Assembly (NCBI GenBank): GCA_947455875.1
Contig: CANGSD010000084.1
Span: forward strand, 1-6,179
Direction of reading: 5' to 3'
Length of the DNA stretch: 6,179 bases
DNA from: Comamonadaceae bacterium
GTDB lineage: Bacteria; Pseudomonadota; Gammaproteobacteria; Burkholderiales; Burkholderiaceae
In this document: in pieces, positions 1 to 4,991 of the stretch
Numbering within the stretch: the stretch's first letter is position 1
Layout: every line of letters begins with the position of its first letter
Translations under genes and position numbers: made by a program
The notes under the pieces: model-generated
Database searches by the model: none
What the model saw: the letters and a program-made list of their open reading frames with translations, nothing else
Told to the model about the DNA's origin: nothing

Positions 1-515
1 CGCGCGCCCCAATAGGCGCTCCAGAAACCGGCGAAGTTGCCCCAGCCGAAGGCGAAGTAGAAGGTGTCCGAGGGGCGGATGCCCAGGCCCCAAAAGCCAT
101 AGACCCAGGACTCGCCATAGCGCACGGTGCCGACCATCGAATACGGAATGGCCAGTGGGACGCCGGTGGTGCCGGAGGTTTCGCAGTGGTGGGCCACCAG
201 ATCTGGGGGCAAGGCGAGGGTGTCGCCGTAGGGCGGGCGCTCTTGCTGCAGGCCGATGAATTCGCTCTTGTCGGTGACTGGGATCAGACGCTTGTAGTCG
301 GCCAGCGAGCGGATGTCCGAGGGCTTGACGCCCGCTGCATCGAGCTTGCGCCGATAAAAGTCGGTGTTCTCGTAGGCATAGGTCACCAGGCGCTGGATGC
401 GTGCGAGGTGCAGGGCGTCCAATTGAGCGCGGGGGATCGTTTCGAGCCGTTGGTTCCAGAAGGGTCGGCCCATCGACTCTTTCGACAAGGCACCAGCGGG
501 GGCCTGTACGTTCAT
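1..515 (-). CDS. PaaK-family (phenylacetate-CoA ligase-like) acyl-CoA ligase, N-terminal part
   Basis: This is the first 171 codons of an adenylate-forming ligase; the gene continues past the left edge. The N-terminal part has the PaaK layout: FWN near residue 19, then a helical stretch with RIQRLVTYAYENTDFYRRKL (39-58), AGVKPSDIRSLADYKRL (61-77), and the ATP-binding A3 loop TSGTTGVP at 113-120. Enzymes of this family activate a carboxylic acid, often aromatic, to its CoA thioester in the cytoplasm using ATP. The A3 loop has Val where PaaK usually has Lys (GTTGKP). The ATG at 515 is chosen because TGAGGAGT (528-521) lies 5 nt upstream. It is divergent from the TetR gene, and an operator-like inverted repeat (552-569) lies between them. 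Substrate is unknown: phenylacetate is possible, but the neighbouring oxygenase is not a standard paa complex. The family call is firm; the substrate is not. Confidence 0.9.
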   Translation of the reverse strand, partial: MNVQAPAGALSKESMGRPFWNQRLETIPRAQLDALHLARIQRLVTYAYENTDFYRRKLDAAGVKPSDIRSLADYKRLIPVTDKSEFIGLQQERPPYGDTLALPPDLVAHHCETSGTTGVPLAIPYSMVGTVRYGESWVYGFWGLGIRPSDTFYFAFGWGNFAGFWSAYWGA

Positions 516-543
516 CGAGCACTCCTCATACGGGTCTATCAGG

Positions 544-572
544 TTGACTACATACCGACTGGATAGTATGTT
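544..572 (+). promoter_or_regulatory. Probable sigma70 promoter for the TetR gene
   Basis: TTGACT (544-549) and TATGTT (567-572) are separated by 17 bp, matching the sigma70 consensus at 5 of 6 and 4 of 6 positions. Transcription would start near 579. The inverted repeat at 552-569 fills the spacer and overlaps the -10, so bound repressor would block polymerase. No equally clear promoter was found on the other strand for the ligase. TTGAAA (583-578) is a possible -35, but no good -10 follows at standard spacing. Confidence 0.6.
552..569. promoter_or_regulatory. Putative TetR operator 1 (ligase / tetR intergenic region)
   Basis: ATACCGACTGGATAGTAT lies inside a longer inverted repeat whose 6-bp outer arms are perfect: ACATAC at 550-555 and GTATGT at 566-571. 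It matches the site at 1393-1410 at 15 of 18 positions. Its place between a TetR gene and a divergent enzyme gene, inside the tetR promoter, fits autorepression plus control of the ligase. Binding by the adjacent TetR protein is inferred. Confidence 0.75.
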
Positions 573-604
573 CGCTGTTTCAAGCCTTGCGCTGGGGTAA
601 ACCC

Positions 605-1345
605 TTGACCTCTCCCACTCCTCGGAAGCGATCGGCGTCCGCGTCCCCGCGTCGGACCGAAACGACCAAGGCCGCCCAACGCGCGGTCAGCATGGACCTG
701 CTGTTGCAGGCGGCCTTGCGCTTGTTTGTCTCGCAAGGCTATCGCTCCTCCAACCTGGAGCAGATCTCCGGTGCCGCGCAGCTCACGAAGGGGGCTGTGT
801 ACTTTTATTTCGGCAGCAAGGAGGCGGTGCTGCTGGAGCTGCTGCGACGCGTGCAAGACGTGGTGGTGGACCGCGCGATTGCGGCGGTCAAACAGGTCTC
901 GGGTGGGGCCACCGACAAACTGGTGGCCTATGTCCATTACCAGGCGAGCCTGGGCATCACGCACCGCGACGAAGTGTTGCTGTTGATCCTGATGTCGCTG
1001 GAGTTCAAGGAGCGCGATGGCGAGGTGCAGGCCTTCATTCGCGAGCTTTACACCCGCCAGCGCAGCTTCATCGACGGCCTGATTGCCGCCGGCCAGAAAA
1101 GCGGGGAGTTTCGCAGCGATGTGCCGGTACGCGAGATGTCGGCCATCGTGCAGGCCCTGGACGATGGCACCTTTCTCGAGTGGTTCCGCCGGTCGGACCA
1201 TCTGGGCGGGGCCGACCTCACGCGCGGCCTGCGCACCACCTTGTTGAGCGGAATTCTGGCGGCGCCGACCGAGCCCCGGCGCCCGCGCGCGCCGCGTGCG
1301 GCCACCCCCGCGAAAAAACCCAAGTCGCCCACCCGTCGGGCCTAG
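605..1345 (+). CDS. TetR/AcrR-family transcriptional repressor
   Basis: A 246-aa (from this start) ligand-responsive repressor. The N-terminal DNA-binding domain is clear: LLLQAALRLFVSQGY (32-46) is helix 1, and a helix-turn-helix spans about 51-70 with QLTKGAVYFYFGSKEAVL (59-76), a textbook TetR signature. The C-terminal half is helical and variable, as expected of a ligand pocket. Both ends are unusual: a basic Ser/Pro/Arg leader before helix 1 and a Pro/Ala/Lys/Arg-rich tail of about 28 residues. The TTG at 605 is chosen because the likely transcript start (about 579) leaves only 8 nt before the alternative in-frame TTG at 587, while a weak GGGG (593-596) precedes 605. The ATG at 692 would cut into helix 1. 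It probably represses itself, the divergent ligase and the downstream oxygenase operon through the two repeats. A PaaR-like role, sensing an aryl-CoA, is plausible but unproven. Confidence 0.92.
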   Translation: MTSPTPRKRSASASPRRTETTKAAQRAVSMDLLLQAALRLFVSQGYRSSNLEQISGAAQLTKGAVYFYFGSKEAVLLELLRRVQDVVVDRAIAAVKQVSGGATDKLVAYVHYQASLGITHRDEVLLLILMSLEFKERDGEVQAFIRELYTRQRSFIDGLIAAGQKSGEFRSDVPVREMSAIVQALDDGTFLEWFRRSDHLGGADLTRGLRTTLLSGILAAPTEPRRPRAPRAATPAKKPKSPTRRA

Positions 1346-1382
1346 CCGCGGGCGCACAGGGTTATCCCCGAGCAGGGGGTGC

Positions 1383-1413
1383 TTGTGTTTAGATACCATC
1401 CGGATAGTATTTT
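1383..1413 (+). promoter_or_regulatory. Possible promoter of the oxygenase operon
   Basis: The 81-bp gap between the TetR gene and the oxygenase gene holds TTGTGT (1383-1388) as a candidate -35. Two candidate -10 elements follow: TAGTAT (1405-1410, 16-bp spacer) or TATTTT (1408-1413, 19-bp spacer). Neither is ideal. An independent promoter is supported mainly by the operator-like repeat at 1393-1410, which would overlap either choice. Confidence 0.4.
1393..1410. promoter_or_regulatory. Putative TetR operator 2 (upstream of oxygenase operon)
   Basis: ATACCATCCGGATAGTAT is a near-perfect 18-bp palindrome: only one pair of symmetric positions (5 and 14) fails to match. It shares 15 of 18 bases with the site at 552-569, including the whole right part GGATAGTAT. 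It ends 16 bp before the oxygenase start codon, so bound repressor would block initiation of the four-gene operon. Confidence 0.78.
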
Positions 1414-1414
1414 T

Positions 1415-1422
1415 GAAGGAAG
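1415..1422 (+). promoter_or_regulatory. Ribosome binding site of the oxygenase gene
   Basis: GAAGGAAG lies 4 nt before the ATG at 1427. It decides this start over the in-frame GTG at 1379, which would place the operator inside the coding region and adds 16 residues (MLVFRYHPDSIFEGST) with no family resemblance. Confidence 0.75.
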
Positions 1423-1426
1423 CACC

Positions 1427-2155
1427 ATGAACACTGTCGCAACCGCCCCCACCGTCTACAAGGAAAACGATCCAGACATGCCGCAGGAGTTTCGGGAGCT
1501 TCTGGTGAAGCTGCTCCTGAACGAGCACCTGGAGAACAACGGCAACACCGAGTACCGCAAGATCCTGGCAAAGATCGCCGATGCCGGCTTGCGCTATGCG
1601 CCGCATGGCCGCGCGATGGAGATCGAGGCGGAGATCATTCGCCAGGAGGTCGCGCACGGCAAGATCTGCGAGGAGGTTCTGATCGGGCTGGGTGCCAACC
1701 CGAACATCACCAAGCCGATCAAGCAGTACGCCTTCCATCTGCCGTTTGACGACTGGATTGATCTGGCCTGGTTCCACGCGCTGATCGACCGCGTGGGTCT
1801 GTACGTGGGCGTGGAGTGGGCCGGTAGCCCCTACGAGCCCTTGGCGCGCGTGGCGCCCGATCTGGAGGCCGACGAGGAGTTTCATACCCGCAGCGGCTTC
1901 TTGCATCTGCGCGAGATCTGCCAGACCCCCGAGGGCAAGGCCGCCGTGCAGGCGCGCCTGCAAAAGTGGTGGACCGCGGCGCTGGACATGTTCGGTCGCT
2001 CCAACTCGGTGACCTCGCCGCTGTATGTGAAGTGGGGCATCAAGCAGCATGACAACGAGCAGCTGCGTCAGAAGTACATCCGCGAGGCGTTGCCCGAGAT
2101 CCGCAAGCTGGGCCTGACGCCTGCCGATAACGACCTGGGTCGCCGTTTCACCTGA
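1427..2155 (+). CDS. PaaA-like diiron oxygenase (phenylacetyl-CoA epoxidase family), single subunit
   Basis: A 242-aa ferritin-like protein of the PaaA/PaaC family. It aligns by eye with E. coli PaaA along most of its length: QEVAHGK (73-79) with DEAGHG, SPYEPLAR (134-141) with TSYGPYAR, EEFHTRSGF (150-158) with EESFHQRQGF, and KWWTAALDMFG and DNEQLRQKY near the end. Both ExxH metal motifs are present (E74-H77 and E150-H153). E42 in helix 1 and D121 in helix 3 are the likely remaining iron ligands, so it should be a catalytic rather than a structural subunit. PaaA epoxidises the aromatic ring of phenylacetyl-CoA using O2. Here the expected role is oxygenation of a CoA thioester made by the nearby ligase. 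It is shorter than PaaA (about 310 aa), ending soon after the conserved LGLTPADNDL stretch, and no paaB, paaC, paaD or paaE gene is present. First gene of a four-gene operon; the next starts 16 bp on. Substrate unknown. Confidence 0.88.
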   Translation: MNTVATAPTVYKENDPDMPQEFRELLVKLLLNEHLENNGNTEYRKILAKIADAGLRYAPHGRAMEIEAEIIRQEVAHGKICEEVLIGLGANPNITKPIKQYAFHLPFDDWIDLAWFHALIDRVGLYVGVEWAGSPYEPLARVAPDLEADEEFHTRSGFLHLREICQTPEGKAAVQARLQKWWTAALDMFGRSNSVTSPLYVKWGIKQHDNEQLRQKYIREALPEIRKLGLTPADNDLGRRFT

Positions 2156-2171
2156 TCGCAAGGAGTAGCCC

Positions 2172-2945
2172 ATGGCCATCGATTTCAGCGCCGACCAGGG
2201 CGTCGGTTTCATCACCTTCAACCGTCCGCCGGCCAATGCCTATGACGCGCAGATGCTGGGCGAGCTCACGCAGGCCGTGCATCGGGTGGCCGAGGATCCG
2301 GCTGTGCGGGTGGCGGTGGTACGCAGCGCCAACCCGAAGTTCTTTTGCACCGGGGCCGACATCAGCACGCTGCAAAACTCGGACCGCGCCGCCTTTGCCA
2401 ACTTCCTGACCATCGCGCAGGAGGCGGTCGATGCCATCGGCCGCACGCCCAAGCTGTTCATCGCGGCGATCTCGGGCCATTGCATCGGGGGTGGGCTGGA
2501 GATCGCGCTGGGCTGCGACTTTCGCATCGCCTCGGCGGGCAAGTACAAGCTGGGGCTGGCCGAGGTGAATCTGGGTCTCTCGCTCGGCATGGGTGGCACG
2601 CAGCGCCTGCCCCGATTGATTCCTCGCAGCAAGGCGCTGCACATGATGGTGACGGGCGAGTCGATCGGGCCGGACGAAGCGTTGTCGCTGGGGATTCTGG
2701 ATCGCCTGGTTGAAGCCGAGCGATTCGAGGACGAGGTGCTGGCCTATGCGCGCAAGCTCGCCGCAGGCCCGACCATGGCCCAGGGCTATATCAAGCTGTC
2801 GATGAACCACGGTCTGGAAGTGGGGCTGACGCAGGGCCTGGCGATCGAGCGTGCCCACCAGAGCCAGCTGTTCGCCTCGGACGATGTGGCCGAGGGCCTC
2901 AAGGCCTTCCTGGAGAAGCGCGCGCCCCATTTCACCGGAAAGTGA
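2172..2945 (+). CDS. Enoyl-CoA hydratase/isomerase (crotonase family) 1
   Basis: A 257-aa crotonase, the usual length for a single-domain cytoplasmic enoyl-CoA hydratase. It shows the family pattern: FCTGADI (58-64) and GHCIGGG (102-108) forming the CoA-binding and oxyanion-hole region, then GLEIALGCDFRIAS and GLAEVNLGLSLGMGGTQRL. Both acid/base glutamates of classical hydratases (rat E144 and E164) are present, as E110 and E131. Hydration of a 2,3-unsaturated acyl-CoA, or water addition that leads to ring opening, is therefore plausible. The ATG at 2172 follows AGGAG (2161-2165) by 6 nt. The gene sits 16 bp after the oxygenase gene and overlaps the next crotonase by 4 bp, so the operon is translationally coupled. 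It resembles PaaF more than PaaG, which lacks both glutamates, but a specific paa assignment is not justified. Confidence 0.93.
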   Translation: MAIDFSADQGVGFITFNRPPANAYDAQMLGELTQAVHRVAEDPAVRVAVVRSANPKFFCTGADISTLQNSDRAAFANFLTIAQEAVDAIGRTPKLFIAAISGHCIGGGLEIALGCDFRIASAGKYKLGLAEVNLGLSLGMGGTQRLPRLIPRSKALHMMVTGESIGPDEALSLGILDRLVEAERFEDEVLAYARKLAAGPTMAQGYIKLSMNHGLEVGLTQGLAIERAHQSQLFASDDVAEGLKAFLEKRAPHFTGK

Positions 2946-3742
2946 GTCCGATCGTGACCTATGAATTCATCGACCTGCAGGTGCAGGACCAGGTGGCCGT
3001 GCTGCGGCTGAATCGTCCGGACAGCTTCAATTCTTGGAACCAGCAAATGCGCAGCGAGTTGCGCCATGCGGTGGGTGTCTTGGTCGCCGACGACAACCTA
3101 CGGGTGCTGATCATCACCGGCACCGGACGTGCGTTTTCTGCGGGCGAGGATGTGCGCGGGATGAAGAGTCTGGCGGAGATCGGCACCCGAGGCTTTCGGC
3201 GGGTGGTGCGTGACATCCACAACGTGTTTGACGAGATTGAGGCCATGGAGGTGCCGGTGATCGCCGCGATCAATGGCGTGGCTGCGGGCGGCGGACTCGA
3301 GCTGGCTCTGTCTTGCGATTTTCGTTTTGCAGCGAGCACGGCCAAGCTGGGCTTGCCCGAAAACAATGTGGGCCTGATCCCGGGCTCGGGTGGCTGCTCG
3401 CGGCTGGTGCGCACCGTCGGTCTGTCCACGGCCAAGCGCTTGGTGATGACCGGCGAGATGATTCCCGCCGATCGCGCCCTGGACTATCGCCTGATCGACG
3501 AGATCCATCCCCCCGAGGAATTGGCCGATGCGGCGATGGCCTTTGCCAAGAAGCTGGCGGCACGCGCGCCGCAGGCGCTGGGGATCGCTAAGGTGGTGTT
3601 GAACAACTGCGCCAAGGTCGACCCCGACACCGCCCGTAATTTCGAGCGCCTGGGCCAGAGCATTCTGAAAAAGACCGAGGACCATCTGGAGGGCGCACGC
3701 GCCTTCATCGAAAAGCGCCCCGCGCAGTTCACCGGACGCTAA
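2942..3742 (+). CDS. Enoyl-CoA hydratase/isomerase (crotonase family) 2
   Basis: A second crotonase, 266 aa, clearly diverged from its neighbour and so not a recent duplicate. Landmarks are RAFSAGEDVRGM (63-74), INGVAAGGGLELALSCDFRFA (110-130, CoA pocket and oxyanion hole) and LGLPENNVGLIPGSGG. The catalytic glutamates are both kept, at E120 and E140, with the same 20-residue spacing as rat E144/E164, so hydratase chemistry is expected. The GTG at 2942 overlaps the preceding TGA as GTGA, which implies translational coupling; another GTG at 2954 would remove four residues. Two consecutive hydratases suggest two successive steps on the oxygenated CoA intermediate, or one hydratase and one ring-cleaving hydrolase-type crotonase. 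The sequence alone cannot tell these apart. Confidence 0.93.
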   Translation: MSPIVTYEFIDLQVQDQVAVLRLNRPDSFNSWNQQMRSELRHAVGVLVADDNLRVLIITGTGRAFSAGEDVRGMKSLAEIGTRGFRRVVRDIHNVFDEIEAMEVPVIAAINGVAAGGGLELALSCDFRFAASTAKLGLPENNVGLIPGSGGCSRLVRTVGLSTAKRLVMTGEMIPADRALDYRLIDEIHPPEELADAAMAFAKKLAARAPQALGIAKVVLNNCAKVDPDTARNFERLGQSILKKTEDHLEGARAFIEKRPAQFTGR

Positions 3743-3749
3743 GGCCTGC

Positions 3750-4133
3750 ATGAGCGCTGAGACCAATTCCAATTGGCAGGCGGCCTTGCCAGTCTCGCAA
3801 GTGGTCGACCTGGTCCTTCACGCGGTGACCGTGGGCGAGCACAAGCTGGTGCTACTGCGTGCAGACGGTGAGGTCCGAGCCTATCGCGACGCCTGCCCGC
3901 ACGAAGGATTTCCCCTGAGCGTGCATGGCGAGCACCAAGATTTTGTGATCATGTGCCGCAAGCACCTGTGGGAGTTTGAAGCGGCAACCGGCGAACATAT
4001 CAGCCGGATCCCCAGGCCGCAGTGCAACCTTCAGCGCTATCCGGTGCGGGAGGTGGACGGGATGATCGAGGTGGACGTGGGCACCGCGCCCCCGCCCACG
4101 CTCGTTCCCGTCAGCAGCATCAAGCCAATCTAG
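3750..4133 (+). CDS. Rieske-type [2Fe-2S] ferredoxin
   Basis: A 127-aa soluble Rieske protein. Cluster ligands are C49-P-H51 and C69-R-K-H72, in CPHEGFPLS and CRKHLWEFEAATGEH. The spacing and length match the stand-alone ferredoxins of multicomponent oxygenases such as toluene-4-monooxygenase TmoC, rather than the Rieske domain of a large oxygenase alpha subunit. It probably passes single electrons from a reductase to the PaaA-like diiron enzyme at the head of the operon; this is inferred from co-transcription. No membrane segment or signal peptide is seen. It ends with a Pro-rich tail (APPPTLVPVSSIKPI). The ATG at 3750 follows AAGG (3741-3744) and lies 7 bp after the second crotonase. Its stop overlaps that of the opposing outer-membrane protein gene within CTAG (4130-4133). 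A nitrite-reductase-small-subunit-like or other Rieske role is less likely in this setting. Confidence 0.9.
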   Translation: MSAETNSNWQAALPVSQVVDLVLHAVTVGEHKLVLLRADGEVRAYRDACPHEGFPLSVHGEHQDFVIMCRKHLWEFEAATGEHISRIPRPQCNLQRYPVREVDGMIEVDVGTAPPPTLVPVSSIKPI

Positions 4134-4915
4134 AAACGAAAGCCCGCGGCCACGCGCGTCTGGTCGTTGTTGGCGAAGTTGACCTTGCGCTCGCGCGTGA
4201 CCTTGGCGAACACATTGCGGTAGTCGTAGCCGAACGACATCATGTTGCCGCTGACGGATTCGGATTGGGCATCCGGGCGTCCCTGCTTGCGGGCGACATC
4301 GACCGTCAGACGCTGGCCGTTGCCGATGTCCTTGCGCCAGACCACGTGTCCGACGGTCTGGCCCGTGCCCAGACGGTCATCGCGCACGACGAAGGCCGAC
4401 AACAGGGCCTTGTCAGGCAGGCGCGTGCCCACACCCAGCGTGACCGCGTCGTTCGGGTCGAAGTTCAGGTTGTAGTAGGTGCGCAGGTTGGTGCGGCCCA
4501 GTCCCACGATGGCGTACAGCTTGGGGCTGCCGATTTGCGCGCTGAGGGAGGCGCCCCAGAAGCCTCCAGAGGCAGTCTGGATGGAGGGGGTGATCTGGCC
4601 AAAGGGCATGGGCATCACGTACTCGTAGCCGATGCGGGTCTGGTCCAGAGCGGCGTTGTCGGCGCCCTGGCCCTGGGTGTAGCGCCCGATCCAGGCCACA
4701 TGCGAACCATAGTTCGCACGCACGTTGTAGTCATCGCCCGAGGGCTGGTTGCTGTTGGCGTAGTGCGAGGCCGTGGCCTTGAAGGCCAGCGAGGGGGGGG
4801 CCTCTTTTTCGGCCCCCTTGTCGGCCCCCTTGTCGTTGGCTTGCACCGCACCCGCCACGCACAGGAGGGCCGCAGCGCGCACCACGGTGTTCAAAATAGT
4901 CAGCATTTGTGTCAT
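4130..4915 (-). CDS. Small outer-membrane beta-barrel protein (porin-like), function unknown
   Basis: A 261-aa secreted protein. The signal peptide has a hydrophobic core (VVRAAALLCVAGAV, about 11-24) and a good signal peptidase I site, AVQA before N27. A short charged linker (DKGADKGAEKEAPP) follows. The rest alternates polar and hydrophobic residues with many Gly, Tyr and Phe, as in transmembrane beta-strands, and ends in GFRF with the C-terminal Phe recognised by the BAM machinery. It is shorter than typical betaproteobacterial trimeric porins (about 350-400 aa), so a smaller barrel is likely. The specific family was not recognised. ATG at 4915 is used; Met4 (4906) is an alternative, and neither has a clear ribosome binding site. 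It could be an uptake channel for the cluster's substrate, but it is on the opposite strand and no operator copy is seen upstream. A C8 tract and tandem repeats lie in the linker codons. Confidence 0.82.
   Translation of the reverse strand: MTQMLTILNTVVRAAALLCVAGAVQANDKGADKGAEKEAPPSLAFKATASHYANSNQPSGDDYNVRANYGSHVAWIGRYTQGQGADNAALDQTRIGYEYVMPMPFGQITPSIQTASGGFWGASLSAQIGSPKLYAIVGLGRTNLRTYYNLNFDPNDAVTLGVGTRLPDKALLSAFVVRDDRLGTGQTVGHVVWRKDIGNGQRLTVDVARKQGRPDAQSESVSGNMMSFGYDYRNVFAKVTRERKVNFANNDQTRVAAGFRF
4793..4800. repeat. Homopolymeric G8/C8 tract inside the outer-membrane protein gene
   Basis: Eight consecutive G on the + strand, read as C8 in the gene, encode part of Ala-Pro-Pro just after the signal peptide. 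Gain or loss of one base would frameshift nearly the whole mature protein. Confidence 0.9.
4799..4834. repeat. 12-bp in-frame tandem repeat, three units
   Basis: GGCCCCCTTGTC occurs perfectly at 4811-4822 and 4823-4834. A degenerate third copy lies at 4799-4810 (9 of 12 matching). In the gene it encodes DKGA, DKGA, EKEA, forming the linker between the signal peptide and the barrel. Because the unit is a multiple of three, copy changes would alter linker length without a frameshift. Confidence 0.85.
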
Positions 4916-4941
4916 ACCGCGAGTCTATCAAGCGGATGAGC

Positions 4942-4972
4942 AAAAAAAAGCCCGCGCGAGGCGGGCGTTTTT
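4942..4972. terminator. Bidirectional rho-independent terminator
   Basis: A GC stem, GCCCGC (4950-4955) with GCGGGC (4961-4966), closes a 5-nt loop. It is flanked by eight A (4942-4949) on one side and five T (4968-4972) on the other. Read leftward it gives a hairpin followed by T8, placed about 25 nt after the stop of the ferredoxin-NADP reductase gene, so it should end the fdxA-reductase transcript before the outer-membrane protein gene. The rightward T5 is weaker, but could stop transcripts running toward the reductase gene from the left. Confidence 0.88.
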
Positions 4973-4991
4973 CGGCAGCGCGCGGGCGCTT

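Noticed and set aside
528..541. CATACGGGTCTATC near the ligase ribosome binding site as a third operator
   Set aside because: It shares only short words with the two good sites and has no dyad symmetry.
186..566. 126-codon plus-strand frame opposite the ligase
   Set aside because: Antisense to clear PaaK-family coding sequence; it runs through the ligase ribosome binding site and into the operator, and has no recognisable motif.
568..600. Ten-residue leader peptide frame (ATG at 568 to TAA at 600) before the TetR gene
   Set aside because: Its ATG lies within the predicted -10 of the TetR promoter, upstream of the likely transcript start near 579, and it has no ribosome binding site.
1361..1370. 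DnaA-box-like TTATCCCC
   Set aside because: It lacks the CACA end of the consensus TTATNCACA and stands alone, with no AT-rich region or further boxes.
1365..1380. Hairpin TCCCC-GAGCA-GGGG after the TetR gene as a terminator
   Set aside because: The stem is only 4-5 bp and no T-run follows on either strand.
548..2236. 562-codon open frame on the minus strand across the TetR and oxygenase genes
   Set aside because: It is the antisense shadow of two genes with clear family signatures. It runs through operator 2 and the TetR-oxygenase gap, and its translation is low-complexity, rich in Gln, Arg, Gly and Leu, as expected in GC-rich DNA.
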